Source: Amycolatopsis acididurans (GTDB lineage: Bacteria; Actinomycetota; Actinomycetes; Mycobacteriales; Pseudonocardiaceae). From it: DNA of 56,007 bases. The stretch spans positions 1 through 56,007 of the forward strand of contig NZ_JAAXLS010000046.1 in NCBI RefSeq assembly GCF_012328925.1. Direction: 5' to 3'. The notes beneath the pieces were generated by a model that worked only from the letters and a program-made list of their open reading frames with translations, searched no databases and was not told the DNA's origin. Made by a program: the position numbers and the translations under genes. Every line of letters begins with the position of its first letter. Position 1 is the first letter of the stretch. Below, piece after piece: positions 41,522 to 50,428 of this stretch.

Positions 41522-42281
41522 AGGCGTAGCTGCCGACCTGCGCCGCGAAGTAGTCCCCGCCGACGGCCTGGAAGACGAACCGGGAGATCTCCCAGAACGC
41601 GTCCTGCACCGGCTGGACCGCGAACAGCAGCGCGAACAGCGCGAGCGGCGCCCACGGGCGCACCTTCGCGGCGAACTCACGCGACTGGGGCGAGAGGTAC
41701 GGCTCGATCGCGCCGAAACCGTCCAGCCCCGGCACCGGCAGGATGTTGAGCACGAACGCGAGGATCTGCAGCAGCGCGAGGAACGCGAGCCCGACCGCGA
41801 GGCCCGCCGCCATGTGGATGTTCGCGACGGCCAGCGACAGCAGCACCCCCAGCACCAGATTGCTCAGCGGGCCGGCCAGCGACACCAAGGACGCGGCGCC
41901 GCGTGAGCGCAGCGCCCACCGGTTGATCCACACCGCGCCGCCGGGCAGCGGGATGCCGCCGATCACCAGGAAGATCAACGGCAGGACGAGCGAGAGCACC
42001 GGATCGGTGTAGCGGCGTACATCCATCGTCAGATAGCCCTTGCCGACGACGGACTGGTCGCCGCTGCGGTAGGCGATGAAGGCGTGCCCGAACTCGTGCA
42101 GGGTCAGTGACAGTGCCCATCCCGCGATCACCAGGATGAAGATCCCGGCGGTCACCATCGGGTCGTTCTTGGTGGTCAAGATCGACGAAGCGTCACCGAA
42201 CGCCGCGAGGACACCTCCCACGACGGTGAGGACGAGAAGGCCGTAGAAGACGGGGCTGGGGCGGACCGCTGCTCTCTGCAC
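41502..42281 (-). CDS. Site-2 protease family (M50) membrane metallopeptidase
   Basis: 259 residues, about six helices. The zinc motif HEFGH is at 62-66 within a membrane helix, and the second-site NILPVPGLDG (Asp187) supplies the third ligand. The GTG at 42281 was selected because residues upstream in the frame are charged and unlike the family. Such proteases cleave membrane-embedded anti-sigma factors or signal peptides. No anti-sigma factor is nearby, so the substrate is unknown. Confidence 0.88.
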   Translation of the reverse strand: MQRAAVRPSPVFYGLLVLTVVGGVLAAFGDASSILTTKNDPMVTAGIFILVIAGWALSLTLHEFGHAFIAYRSGDQSVVGKGYLTMDVRRYTDPVLSLVLPLIFLVIGGIPLPGGAVWINRWALRSRGAASLVSLAGPLSNLVLGVLLSLAVANIHMAAGLAVGLAFLALLQILAFVLNILPVPGLDGFGAIEPYLSPQSREFAAKVRPWAPLALFALLFAVQPVQDAFWEISRFVFQAVGGDYFAAQVGSYAFMFWRH

Positions 42282-42370
42282 CAGACCAGTTTGTCGTATC
42301 CTCCCGGATCGTTGTCGGCGTGTCCCCTTGCGCGGAGGCCGATCAGGGTCCCCCAACCTCGCTACTCGGC

Positions 42371-42399
42371 TTGACCTGGCCGCACTACACGGGTGTAAT
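42371..42399 (+). promoter_or_regulatory. whiB2 promoter with palindrome over the -10
   Basis: ttgacc (42371-42376), a 17-base spacer, then tgtaat (42394-42399): an excellent housekeeping-type promoter. The perfect palindrome tacac-gg-gtgta (42386-42397) overlaps the -10 and could be an operator. The leader to the GTG at 42521 is about 115 bases. Confidence 0.7.
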
Positions 42400-42520
42400 C
42401 ACATTGCTGTCATTCGACGCTGGAAGGGGGCGTCGGGTGCGGGTTTACCAAGACGACCGCCGTGACTGCCGGTCGGATCGGTAAAGATCAACACAGCAAC
42501 ACCGCCAGCCTGGGGAGTGC

Positions 42521-42865
42521 GTGGAAGCAGAGGAGGCGGAAGTGCGGTTGGAAGCAGACGGACGGGAATGGGGGCAGGTCGTGGACTGGGCAGCGAACCC
42601 GGAAGCAGAACTGGGTGAGCTCGCGGACATTTTCGACCCGGCCGAGCCTCCCGAGTGGCAGGACCGCGCCTTGTGCGCGCAGACGGATCCAGAGGCGTTC
42701 TTCCCCGAAAAAGGTGGCTCCACAAGGGAAGCCAAGCGCATCTGCCAGGGCTGCGAGGTCAAGGGCGAATGCCTGGAGTACGCACTCGCGCACGACGAGC
42801 GCTTCGGTATCTGGGGCGGTCTGTCGGAACGCGAGCGTCGCAAACTGAAGAAACGAGCGGTATAG
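42521..42865 (+). CDS. whiB2: WhiB2/WhmD-type Fe-S transcription factor
   Basis: 114 residues with the four cluster cysteines Cys52, Cys75, Cys78 and Cys84 (ALCAQTDPEAFFPEKGG, ICQGCEVKGEC). The GIWGGLSERERR turn and basic C-terminus used for DNA contact follow. Its closest family is WhiB2/WhmD, needed for septation in actinobacteria. The start is GTG at 42521 with ggggag upstream. In mycobacteria this gene is near the manB-manA region as here. Confidence 0.92.
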   Translation: MEAEEAEVRLEADGREWGQVVDWAANPEAELGELADIFDPAEPPEWQDRALCAQTDPEAFFPEKGGSTREAKRICQGCEVKGECLEYALAHDERFGIWGGLSERERRKLKKRAV

Positions 42866-42871
42866 CGGTGT

Positions 42872-42909
42872 AGCGAGCGGGGCCGCCGTGCTGGCGGAGC
42901 CGGCTCGCT
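42872..42909 (+). terminator. Stem-loop after whiB2
   Basis: agcgagc (42872-42878) pairs with gctcgct (42903-42909), with further GC pairing inside (ccgcc/ggcgg). It lies 6 bases after the whiB2 stop. There is no T-tract. Confidence 0.55.
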
Positions 42910-42974
42910 CCACCGTCTCTTCCGGGGATCGAACCCCCGAGCCCCCTGACCCCGCGGCCCGCGGTCGCGTTGCG

Positions 42975-42986
42975 TAGTTTGGTGCG
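42975..42986 (+). promoter_or_regulatory. -10 element of a probably leaderless gene
   Basis: tagttt (42975-42980) lies 6 bases before the GTG at 42987, with no ribosome binding site. Confidence 0.35.
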
Positions 42987-44942
42987 GTGGATCAGGTGAC
43001 CGAGTCCGAGACCGCGGTGGTTTCCGGCCCCGCACCGGCAGACGGTTCGTTCCTTCGCAGGTACGGGCCGCCGGCCACGCTGTTCGTGGTGCTCACCGCT
43101 CTCGGGCTGGTGACCAACGCGAGCCGTCTCGGCCTCGACCTCGCCGGCGGACGGTTGCTGCCCGCGGGCGATCTCGGCCAGGTCTGGTCGACCTACCTCG
43201 CCGGCTGGCATCCGGTCGGCGGCGGCACCGCGAGCGCCGCTCCCGCCTCGCTCGCCGTGCTCGGCATCATCGGCGCCATCTTCACCCCGCTCGGCGGGCC
43301 GGCCGCACTCGTCGCGATCCTGCTGATCGGCGACGCGCCACTCGCCGCGCTCTCCGCCTACGTGGCCACCCGGCGCCTGCCGGTCTCCCGCTGGACCCGC
43401 GCCGCGGCCGCCGCCGGCTATGCCCTGCTGCCCGCCGCGACCGCGTCGGTCGCGCAGGGCAGGCTCGACGTGGTCGCCGTGCACATCCTGCTGCCCATGG
43501 TGATCGCGGGCGTCGCCGGTCTGCTCGCCCGCACCGGCTCCCGCTGGCTGCACGCGTCCTCGTGGTGCGCGATCGGCGTCGCGCTCATCGGCGCGTTCTC
43601 GCCCTTGGCGCACGGTCTCGCGCTGCTCGGCCTGGTGGCCGGGTTCGTCGTGCTGCCGCCCGTGGACGGGCTGCTGCGCCGGATCGGCTCGGTCGGCATC
43701 GTCGTGCTCCTGCCGCTGGCCCTGCTGCTGCCGTGGCCGACGGCGCTGGTGAACCAGCCCGCCCTGTTCCTGCACGGCCTGTCCGGTCCGGCCGCGCCCG
43801 CCACCGGTGGCGAACTGCTCGGCCTCGACCCGGGCGGGCCCGGCGCGTGGCCGATCGGGATCGCCCTGGTCATCGCGCTGGTGATCGCCGTCGTGGTACG
43901 GCCGAAGGCCCTGCTCAGCCCCGGTCTCGGCGTCGTCGTCCTCGGCGCGTGCGGACTCGCCGTCGTCACGCTGGTCTCGGTGACCCCGTTGCAGGGGGGC
44001 GGCGCGGCGACCGGGTTCACCGGGGTGCCGCTGCTGGTCATCAGCGCCGGGGCCCTGTGGATCCTGCTCACCGCGTGCGCGGGCGGCGCGCCGGCCGGGA
44101 TGCTGCCCAAGCTGGCCGCGGTCGTGGGCGTACTGGTGATCCTCGCGCTCGGTACCGGCACCGTCATCGCGGGCCGCGGTGGGCCGCTGCGTTCCGGCGG
44201 TGGCGACCGGCTGGTGTCCGCGCAGGCCGACGAGCTGGCGCGCACCGGACGATCCGTCGTCGTGGTCGGTTCCGGCGACGAGCCGACGCGGCAGACCGGC
44301 GGACGGCTGCCATTGCTCGGCGACGACCAGCTCGGCCTGACCGCGCCCACGCCGGCCCGGCTCACCAGCTGGCAGAGCGCCTTCACCCAGCCCTCCTCGG
44401 GCGCCACGAGGGCCACGTTGTCCGCGGCCGCCGCGTCGGGCGCGTTGTTCGTGGTGCTGCCGCAGGGGCAGGACGCCGCGCCGATCGTCGCGCTCGCGCC
44501 CGACCTCACGGTCGCGGTCCAGCCCACCAGGGACGGCCGCGCGGTGCTGCGGCTGCTGCAGCCCTCCGGCGAGGTCGTGCTGGTGCCGCCGGGCGTGGCC
44601 AAGCAGGCCGTCACCACGTCGGCGCCCGCGAGCACGACGGGCATCACCCCGGTCGACGCCGCGCTGCCCGACCTGCACGTGCGGGTGTCCGACGGGGTGG
44701 CGGGGCGGCTGCTGGTGCTGTCCGCCGAACTGGAAGCCGGCTGGCAGGCGACGGTCGACGGCAAGGCGACGCCGATCGTGCCCGCGTGGGGGCATCAGGT
44801 CGCGGTCGCGCTGCCGACCACGCAGTCCGAGGTGATCGTCGAACACCCGTCGACGTTGCGGGACGTGCTGCTGCTCGTTCAGGTGGCCGCGGTGCTGTTC
44901 GCGGTGCTCACCTCGGTGCCCAGCCTCACTCGCCCTCGATGA
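42987..44942 (+). CDS. Large polytopic membrane protein, related to the C-terminal part of GT2 membrane glycosyltransferases
   Basis: 651 residues with about ten helices in the first ~400 (starting FLRRYGPPATLFVVLTALGL), then a soluble C-terminal region and a last helix. GQVWSTYLAGWHPVGGGTAS resembles the membrane half of large actinobacterial GT2 proteins at this locus. No GT2 catalytic domain (no DxD/QxxRW region) is present, so this is a stand-alone or N-terminally reduced form. The assignment is from memory. The 3' end overlaps the next gene by 17 bases convergently. Confidence 0.65.
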   Translation: MDQVTESETAVVSGPAPADGSFLRRYGPPATLFVVLTALGLVTNASRLGLDLAGGRLLPAGDLGQVWSTYLAGWHPVGGGTASAAPASLAVLGIIGAIFTPLGGPAALVAILLIGDAPLAALSAYVATRRLPVSRWTRAAAAAGYALLPAATASVAQGRLDVVAVHILLPMVIAGVAGLLARTGSRWLHASSWCAIGVALIGAFSPLAHGLALLGLVAGFVVLPPVDGLLRRIGSVGIVVLLPLALLLPWPTALVNQPALFLHGLSGPAAPATGGELLGLDPGGPGAWPIGIALVIALVIAVVVRPKALLSPGLGVVVLGACGLAVVTLVSVTPLQGGGAATGFTGVPLLVISAGALWILLTACAGGAPAGMLPKLAAVVGVLVILALGTGTVIAGRGGPLRSGGGDRLVSAQADELARTGRSVVVVGSGDEPTRQTGGRLPLLGDDQLGLTAPTPARLTSWQSAFTQPSSGATRATLSAAAASGALFVVLPQGQDAAPIVALAPDLTVAVQPTRDGRAVLRLLQPSGEVVLVPPGVAKQAVTTSAPASTTGITPVDAALPDLHVRVSDGVAGRLLVLSAELEAGWQATVDGKATPIVPAWGHQVAVALPTTQSEVIVEHPSTLRDVLLLVQVAAVLFAVLTSVPSLTRPR

Positions 44943-45387
44943 CGTCGGGCTCCACGCCGAGGTAGCCCGCGATCTGCTCGACCAGCACGTCGTGCACCAG
45001 GTCGGCCAGTTCGGCCGGGTCCTTCGCGCGCGCCTCCAGCGGCCGCCGGTAGAGCACGATGCGGGCCCGGGTCGGCATCCCGGTGCGGTCGACACCGGCC
45101 GGGACCAGCCTGGACAGCGGGATCGCGCCGTCGTGCAGCACGCCGTCGGCCGGTACCGCGGGATTGGTGCCTCGGACCTCGGGCACGTCGTCGACCGCGA
45201 CGTCCAGTTTCGTCAGCTGGTCGCGCCAGCGGCCCTCGATGGGCTCGAGCGCGTCCAGCACGAGCTGGTCGAACTTCTCCGCCCGGCTCGACGACGCCGG
45301 CAGGGACGCCGGGTACAGCGGTCCGCGCAGCCCACGGCCATGCCGGTCGCGGCGGACGCGCCGCTGCTGTCGGGAACTGCGAGCCAT
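44926..45387 (-). CDS. Metallopeptidase-family (zincin-like) protein, Rv3259-like
   Basis: 153 residues: basic N-terminus (MARSSRQQRRVRRDRHGRG), then LDALEPIEGRWRDQLTKLDV, a VLHDGAIPLSRLV strand, and a C-terminal helix ADLVHDVLVEQIAGYLGV. The family is annotated as metallopeptidase (DUF1025/zincin_1), but I see no HExxH; the site is HDVLVEQ. It may be catalytically inactive or structural. The ATG at 45387 fits the family N-terminus. Divergent from the DUF3499 gene as in mycobacteria. Confidence 0.75.
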   Translation of the reverse strand: MARSSRQQRRVRRDRHGRGLRGPLYPASLPASSSRAEKFDQLVLDALEPIEGRWRDQLTKLDVAVDDVPEVRGTNPAVPADGVLHDGAIPLSRLVPAGVDRTGMPTRARIVLYRRPLEARAKDPAELADLVHDVLVEQIAGYLGVEPDVIEGE

Positions 45388-45488
45388 AGACACCCAGTGA
45401 AGGTTACGCTGCCGCGCCTGCCGGATCGCCACGGCATTTCCCGCGAACGGCTCCGGTGTGCCTGCGCGCGAGTGTCGGTGGGAGGGGC

Positions 45489-45501
45489 TATCGTCTCGTC
45501 C
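45489..45501 (+). promoter_or_regulatory. -10 element of a probably leaderless DUF3499 gene
   Basis: tatcgt (45489-45494) lies 7 bases before the GTG at 45502, with no ribosome binding site. Confidence 0.35.
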
Positions 45502-45858
45502 GTGTCGAGCGTAAGAAAGTGTTCGCGGACCGGGTGCCTGCAGCCCGCGGTCGCCACGCTGACCTACGCCTACAGCGATTCGACCGCGGTGGTGGGTCCC
45601 CTCGCGACGGCGTCCGAGCCCCATTCCTACGACCTGTGCGAGGAGCACGCGCTCCGGCTGACCGCCCCCAAGGGGTGGGAGGTCGTCCGCCACGAGGGTT
45701 CCTTCGGCGAGCCCGACCATTCGGACGACGAGCTCACGGCGCTGGCCGAGGCGGTTCGCGAGGCGGGAAGGTCCGACCGCCCGGCGCCGCCGCCGGAGCC
45801 GGAAGGCGCCTCCGGTCGCCGCGGCCATCTGCGGGTCCTGCCGGATCCGATCTCCTAG
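45502..45858 (+). CDS. DUF3499 zinc-ribbon-like protein (Rv3258c-like)
   Basis: 118 residues starting VSSVRKCSRTGCLQPAVATL, with two Cys (7 and 12) and a later DLCEEH, giving a CxxxxC...CxxH metal site. TAPKGWEVVRHE is family-typical. The acidic/Pro-rich C-terminus varies. Function unknown; its constant place before manB suggests a link with mannose metabolism or a housekeeping role. Confidence 0.85.
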   Translation: MSSVRKCSRTGCLQPAVATLTYAYSDSTAVVGPLATASEPHSYDLCEEHALRLTAPKGWEVVRHEGSFGEPDHSDDELTALAEAVREAGRSDRPAPPPEPEGASGRRGHLRVLPDPIS

Positions 45859-45916
45859 GTTCCCCCGGTACGCTTTCTGCGCATCCGAGTCGTCGAAGCA
45901 GTCCGGGGAGAAACGC

Positions 45917-47272
45917 GTGTCAGACCTGTCGGCCATCGTGAAGGCCTATGACATCCGAGGCGTGGTCGGCGAACAGCTGGGCGCCGATCTGGTGCGGGAC
46001 TTCGGGGCCGCCTTCGCGTTGCTGATCAAGCCCGAATCGCCGTCGGTCGTCATCGGGCACGACATGCGTGAGTCCTCGCCCGCACTGGCCGCCGCGTTCG
46101 CCGAGGGCGTGACCTCGCAGGGGCTGGACGTCGTCTCGATCGGGCTCGCCAGCACCGACCAGCTCTACTTCGCCTCCGGCTCGCTGAACCTGCCGGGCGC
46201 GATGTTCACCGCCAGCCACAACCCGGCCAAGTACAACGGCATCAAGATGTGCCGCGCGGGTGCGGCGCCGGTCGGCCAGGACTCCGGTCTCGCCGAGATC
46301 CGCGACACCGTCGAGCAGGGCGTGCCCACGTTCGAAGGCCAGCCGGGCACCGTGACCGAGCGCGACGTGCTCGCCGACTACGCCGCCTACCTGCGCCGCC
46401 TCGTCGACCTGACGGGCATCCGGCCGCTGAAGGTCGTCGTGGACGCCGGCAACGGCATGGGCGGGCACACCGTGCCGACCGTGTTCGACGGGCTGCCCGT
46501 CGACGTGGTGCCGATGTACTTCGAGCTCGACGGCAGCTTCCCCAACCACGAGGCCAACCCGCTGGACCCGAAGAACCTGGTCGACCTGCAGGCGAAGGTG
46601 CGTGAGGTCGGGGCGGACGCGGGGCTGGCCTTCGACGGCGACGCCGACCGCTGCTTCGTCGTGGACGAGAACGGCGAGGCCGTGTCGCCGAGCGCGGTCA
46701 CCGCGCTGGTCGCCACCCGTGAGCTGGCCAAGGATCCTGGCGGCACGATCATCCACAACCTGATCACCTCGCACGCCGTGCCCGAGATCGTCACCGAGCA
46801 CGGCGGCAAGGCGGTGCGCACCCGCGTCGGGCACTCGTTCATCAAGGAGGAGATGGCCCGCACCGGCGCCATCTTCGGCGGCGAGCACTCCGCGCACTAC
46901 TACTTCCGCGACTTCTGGCGCGCCGACACCGGCATGCTGGCCGCGCTGCACGTGCTGGCCGCACTCGGCGAGCAGGACGGCCCGTTGTCGGTCCTGACCG
47001 CGGAGTTCAAGCGCTACGCCGCCTCCGGCGAGGTCAACTCCACGGTCGACGACCAGGTGGCGCGCCAGCTCGCGGTGAAGGACGCGTTCGGCGCCCGGTC
47101 CGGTGTCACGATCGACGAGCTGGACGGGCTGACCGTGCAGCTGCCCGGCGGCGCGTGGTTCAATCTGCGCCCGTCCAACACGGAGCCGCTGCTCCGGCTG
47201 AACGTCGAGGCGCCCACCGACGACGAGGTGCGTGCGCTGACCGACGAAGTGCTCGCGATCGTGCGTGGTTGA
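45917..47272 (+). CDS. manB: Phosphomannomutase / phosphoglucomutase
   Basis: 451 residues converting mannose-6-P to mannose-1-P, the step before GDP-mannose. The phospho-serine loop is TASHNPAKYNG (Ser100), the Mg2+ loop DGDADR (240-245), the sugar loop GEHSAHYYFRD and the phosphate-binding RPSNTEPLLR. The start is GTG at 45917 with ggggag upstream. The genes that follow (Trm112-like, TobH, manA) read the same way and are closely spaced. Confidence 0.93.
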   Translation: MSDLSAIVKAYDIRGVVGEQLGADLVRDFGAAFALLIKPESPSVVIGHDMRESSPALAAAFAEGVTSQGLDVVSIGLASTDQLYFASGSLNLPGAMFTASHNPAKYNGIKMCRAGAAPVGQDSGLAEIRDTVEQGVPTFEGQPGTVTERDVLADYAAYLRRLVDLTGIRPLKVVVDAGNGMGGHTVPTVFDGLPVDVVPMYFELDGSFPNHEANPLDPKNLVDLQAKVREVGADAGLAFDGDADRCFVVDENGEAVSPSAVTALVATRELAKDPGGTIIHNLITSHAVPEIVTEHGGKAVRTRVGHSFIKEEMARTGAIFGGEHSAHYYFRDFWRADTGMLAALHVLAALGEQDGPLSVLTAEFKRYAASGEVNSTVDDQVARQLAVKDAFGARSGVTIDELDGLTVQLPGGAWFNLRPSNTEPLLRLNVEAPTDDEVRALTDEVLAIVRG

Positions 47273-47300
47273 GCCACCCGGAGCGTGGTAAGGAGAAAGC

Positions 47301-47513
47301 ATGGCCCTCACGCTTGATGCCCAGTTGCTGGAGATCCTGGCATGCCCGTCCCCGGATCACGCCCCGCTGCGGCCGGGCACACCCGACGACCCGGATGCCG
47401 AGGCGCTGACCTGCACGTCCTGCGGGCGCGTGTACCCGGTGCGTGACGGCATCCCGGTGCTCCTGCTCGACGAAGCCATCGACCCGGAAACCTCCAGTGC
47501 CGACGGTGCTTGA
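47301..47513 (+). CDS. Trm112-family small protein
   Basis: 70 residues: LLEILACPSPDHAPL, then LTCTSCGRVYPVRDGIPVLL, with Cys15, Cys38 and Cys41 visible, one fewer than the usual four. The family partners with methyltransferases or acts as a zinc-ribbon chaperone. It is spaced 28 bases after manB with aaggag upstream. Confidence 0.85.
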   Translation: MALTLDAQLLEILACPSPDHAPLRPGTPDDPDAEALTCTSCGRVYPVRDGIPVLLLDEAIDPETSSADGA

Positions 47514-48588
47514 CGACAGCCTGCTCGACGACCCCGCACGGCTGGCGGAGGCGGATTCGCAGGGATTGCTCCGGGCCGCGGCGATGGCGGGCGCGCAGGT
47601 GCGCGCGACCAAGGAGGTCGCGGCCGAGGTCGAACTGGCCGACCGGCTCGACCTCGGCAGGCCCCGTGCGCTCGTGCTCGTGGTGCGGCCGGGTGTCGGC
47701 CGTGCGCTGACGAAGCTGCTCGCCGCCCTGCTCGCGCCGTCCTGCCCGGTGCCGGTCGTGATCACCGACGCCGTGCCGAGCTGGATCGGCGCGCTCGACG
47801 TCGTGTTCGCGCACACCGACGATTCCGCCGACCGTGAGCTGGCGGCCGGGATCGAACGGGCCAGTCGCTACGGCGCGACCGTCGTGCTGTCGGGTCCGCA
47901 GGACGGCCCGGTGGCGGCGTCGATCGCGGGCAAAGGACTGCTGCTCGCGCCGAGGATGCCGGTGCCGCCGGAACTGACGTTCGCGCGTGGTTTCGCGGCC
48001 GGCCTGCTCACGGCCAACGCGCTCGGCCTGCTGGTCGCCGATCTGGAGGCGCTCGCCGACCAGCTCGACGCGGAGGCCGAACGCGGCCACCTCGGGCGTG
48101 ACTCGTTCGCCAACCCGGCCAAGGCGCTCGCACTGCGGCTCGCCGACCGGGTGCCCATGCTGTGGGGACTCGACCCGGCCGCGGTCGCCGTGGCCGAGCA
48201 CGCCGCCTACGAGCTGGGCGCGTTCGCGGGCGTGGTGTGCGACGCCGCGGACTACCGGCAGGCCAAGGCGCGCCCCGCACTGCTCCGCAGCGCCCTGGGC
48301 GGCGGCGAGCAGGACATCTTCGCCGACCCCGATTTCGACGACGCCGGGCTCAAGCCGCGGGTGCTGCTGCTGGCGGTGCACACCGGCCAGACCGCGGACG
48401 CCACCCGGCACGAGGCCTCACATACTCTTCCCGGGGCGGGCGTCATCGCCCCCGCGGACGAGATCGCCGGACCAGAGCCTGTTCGTGCCGGAGTGCTCGC
48501 GCTACGGTTCGAGCTGGCCGCGGTCTATCTCGGGCTCGCGGCCGGAAGTCTGGGGGGAGCAGGTCAGTACGCGCCCGCTACCGCGTGA
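47506..48588 (+). CDS. TobH protein (Rv3256c-like, SIS-like fold)
   Basis: About 360 residues beginning MLDDSLLDDPARLAEADSQG. Gly/Ala-rich Rossmann-like stretches follow (RALVLVVRPGVGRALTKLL; FARGFAAGLLTANALGLLVA). The family resembles bacterial phosphosugar isomerase-like SIS proteins and is always found between manB and manA in this group. Enzyme activity is unproven. The GTG at 47506 (or 47497) overlaps the Trm112 gene. Confidence 0.78.
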   Translation: MLDDSLLDDPARLAEADSQGLLRAAAMAGAQVRATKEVAAEVELADRLDLGRPRALVLVVRPGVGRALTKLLAALLAPSCPVPVVITDAVPSWIGALDVVFAHTDDSADRELAAGIERASRYGATVVLSGPQDGPVAASIAGKGLLLAPRMPVPPELTFARGFAAGLLTANALGLLVADLEALADQLDAEAERGHLGRDSFANPAKALALRLADRVPMLWGLDPAAVAVAEHAAYELGAFAGVVCDAADYRQAKARPALLRSALGGGEQDIFADPDFDDAGLKPRVLLLAVHTGQTADATRHEASHTLPGAGVIAPADEIAGPEPVRAGVLALRFELAAVYLGLAAGSLGGAGQYAPATA

Positions 48589-48639
48589 GACCTGTTGAAG
48601 ACACACCGGGCACGCCCGGTCCGAGGAGTTGAGAACACA

Positions 48640-49860
48640 GTGGAGCTGCTCCGCAATGCCGTGCGGCCCTACGCGTGGGGTTCCAGAACGACGATCCCGG
48701 AGCTGCTGGGACGTGAGGTTCCCGCCCCGCACCCCGAGGCGGAGCTGTGGATGGGGGCGCACCCCGGTGACCCGTCACGCATTGTCGATGAGGACGGTGC
48801 GGAGCACAGCCTGCTGGAGCTGATCGAGGCGGATCCGCATGCGCACCTGGGGCCGGAGTGCTCGCGGCGGTGGAACAACCGGCTGCCGTTCCTGCTGAAG
48901 ATCCTCGCGGTCGAGGAGCCGTTGTCGATGCAGGCGCACCCGTCGGCGGAGCAGTCCGCGGAGGGGCACGCGCGCGAGGAGGCCGCGGGAATTCCGCGGG
49001 ACGCGCCGAACCGCAACTACCCGGACCCGACGGCCAAGCCCGAGCTGGTGTGCGCGCTCACCGAGTTCCACGCGCTGGCCGGGTTCCGGGAGCCGCAGCG
49101 CACGATCAAGCTGCTGCGTGCCGTGGAGACGCCCGGCCTGGCGAAGTACACCGAACTGCTGGCCGCGCAGCCGGATTCCGACGGTATGCGGGCGCTGTTC
49201 ACCACGTGGATCACGCTGCCGCAAGCGACGCTGGACGAGCTGCTGCCCGAGGTGCTGGACGCGTGCGTGCTGCACGTGAAGGACCACGGCGAGTTCGACA
49301 CGGAGTGCCGCACGATCCTGGAGCTGGGCGAGGCACATCCCCGGGACGCGGGCGTGCTGGCGGCGCTGCTGTTGAACCGCCTGACGCTGAAGGCGGGCGA
49401 GGCGATCTACCTGCCCGCCGGGAACCTGCACCTGTACCTGCACGGGACGGCCGTGGAGATCCTCGCGAACTCGGACAACATCCTGCGCTGCGGGCTGACG
49501 CCCAAGCACGTGGACGTGCCGGAGCTGCTGCGCGTGGTCGACTTCGAGTGCTGCGACATGCCCGTGCTCAGCGGCGATGAGTCCGACTGCGGCGCCGTTT
49601 ACCGGACCGACGCGCCGGAGTTCGAGCTGTCCCGGTGCGAATGGCGCGCCGGTGAGGACGGCGAGCTGTGCGTCCGCTCGGGCGTGCCGCAGATCCTGCT
49701 GTGCACGGCGGGACGGGTCGCGGTGCGCGCGGAGGGCGGCCGGGAACTGGAGCTCAAGCGCGGCCAGTCGATGTGGCTGCCCGCCTCCGATCCCGACGTC
49801 GTCGTGCGTCCCGTCGGCGGGGAGCGGACGCAGCTGTTCCGGGCGACCTCGGGGCGGTAG
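48640..49860 (+). CDS. manA: Mannose-6-phosphate isomerase, class I
   Basis: 406 residues interconverting fructose-6-P and mannose-6-P. Zinc-binding and active-site segments are SMQAHPSAEQS, KPELVCALTEFHALAGFR and AIYLPAGNLHLYLHG. The GTG at 48640 opens the family N-terminus (VELLRNAVRPYAWG), with gaggag about 11 bases upstream. With manB it gives mannose-1-P from central metabolism. Confidence 0.93.
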   Translation: MELLRNAVRPYAWGSRTTIPELLGREVPAPHPEAELWMGAHPGDPSRIVDEDGAEHSLLELIEADPHAHLGPECSRRWNNRLPFLLKILAVEEPLSMQAHPSAEQSAEGHAREEAAGIPRDAPNRNYPDPTAKPELVCALTEFHALAGFREPQRTIKLLRAVETPGLAKYTELLAAQPDSDGMRALFTTWITLPQATLDELLPEVLDACVLHVKDHGEFDTECRTILELGEAHPRDAGVLAALLLNRLTLKAGEAIYLPAGNLHLYLHGTAVEILANSDNILRCGLTPKHVDVPELLRVVDFECCDMPVLSGDESDCGAVYRTDAPEFELSRCEWRAGEDGELCVRSGVPQILLCTAGRVAVRAEGGRELELKRGQSMWLPASDPDVVVRPVGGERTQLFRATSGR

Positions 49861-49880
49861 CGGCAGGGACCGGGAGCCGC

Positions 49881-50357
49881 CTAGCGGCGCTTGGCTTTCG
49901 TCGGCTCGATGACCCTGCTCCGGATGTGCTCGTAGACCACGCTGGTGCGCACGTCGGCGACCTCCGGGCGCTGGGTGAGCCGGTCGATGACGAACTCGTA
50001 CAGGGCCTGGTTGTCCGGGACCGCCACGTGCACCAGGAAGTCCTCGCCGCCCGAGACGACGAACACGCCGACCGTCTCCGGGAGCAGCGCGACCCACTCG
50101 CGGAAGGCCTCGATGACCCGTCGTGACGGCGGTTTGATGCGCAGCGCGATCAGGGCCTGGACCGGGCGGCCGATCTCGGCGAGGTCCACGTCCAGCAGGA
50201 AACCGCGGATCACGCCGCGCTCTCGCATCGACCGCACGCGCTCCAGCGACGTGGAGGGCGAAACGCCCGTCGCGGCGGCCAGTTCCCGGTTGGTTCGCCG
50301 ACCATCGCGCTGCAATTCCCGCAGCAGTGCCTGATCTAGTTCGTCCAGCTCGGCCAT
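49881..50357 (-). CDS. Lrp/AsnC-family transcriptional regulator
   Basis: 158 residues: an N-terminal AsnC HTH (LDELDQALLRELQRDGRRTN, GVSPSTSLERVRSMRERGVI) and a C-terminal RAM/ACT domain (VFVVSGGEDFLVHVAVPD). Divergent from a DUF2000 gene across a palindrome (50372-50384) that is a likely target. The effector is probably an amino acid. Confidence 0.9.
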   Translation of the reverse strand: MAELDELDQALLRELQRDGRRTNRELAAATGVSPSTSLERVRSMRERGVIRGFLLDVDLAEIGRPVQALIALRIKPPSRRVIEAFREWVALLPETVGVFVVSGGEDFLVHVAVPDNQALYEFVIDRLTQRPEVADVRTSVVYEHIRSRVIEPTKAKRR

Positions 50358-50371
50358 TCTCGCCCTCTTGT

Positions 50372-50384
50372 CGAACTTAGTTCG
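50372..50384. promoter_or_regulatory. Lrp/AsnC-type palindrome
   Basis: cgaac-tta-gttcg, a perfect 13-bp palindrome, 15 bases before the regulator start and 44 bases before the DUF2000 start; it fits autoregulation and control of the divergent gene. Confidence 0.45.
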
Positions 50385-50428
50385 GAGTCGGTGGACTATC
50401 AGGGTATCTCTGCCTAGCTTTCACAGAT

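Noticed and set aside
42918..42942. tRNA T-arm-like sequence on the minus strand (gggggttcgatcccc)
   Set aside because: With the T-loop placed correctly, only three of five stem pairs form, and no acceptor, anticodon arm or CCA end is found around it.
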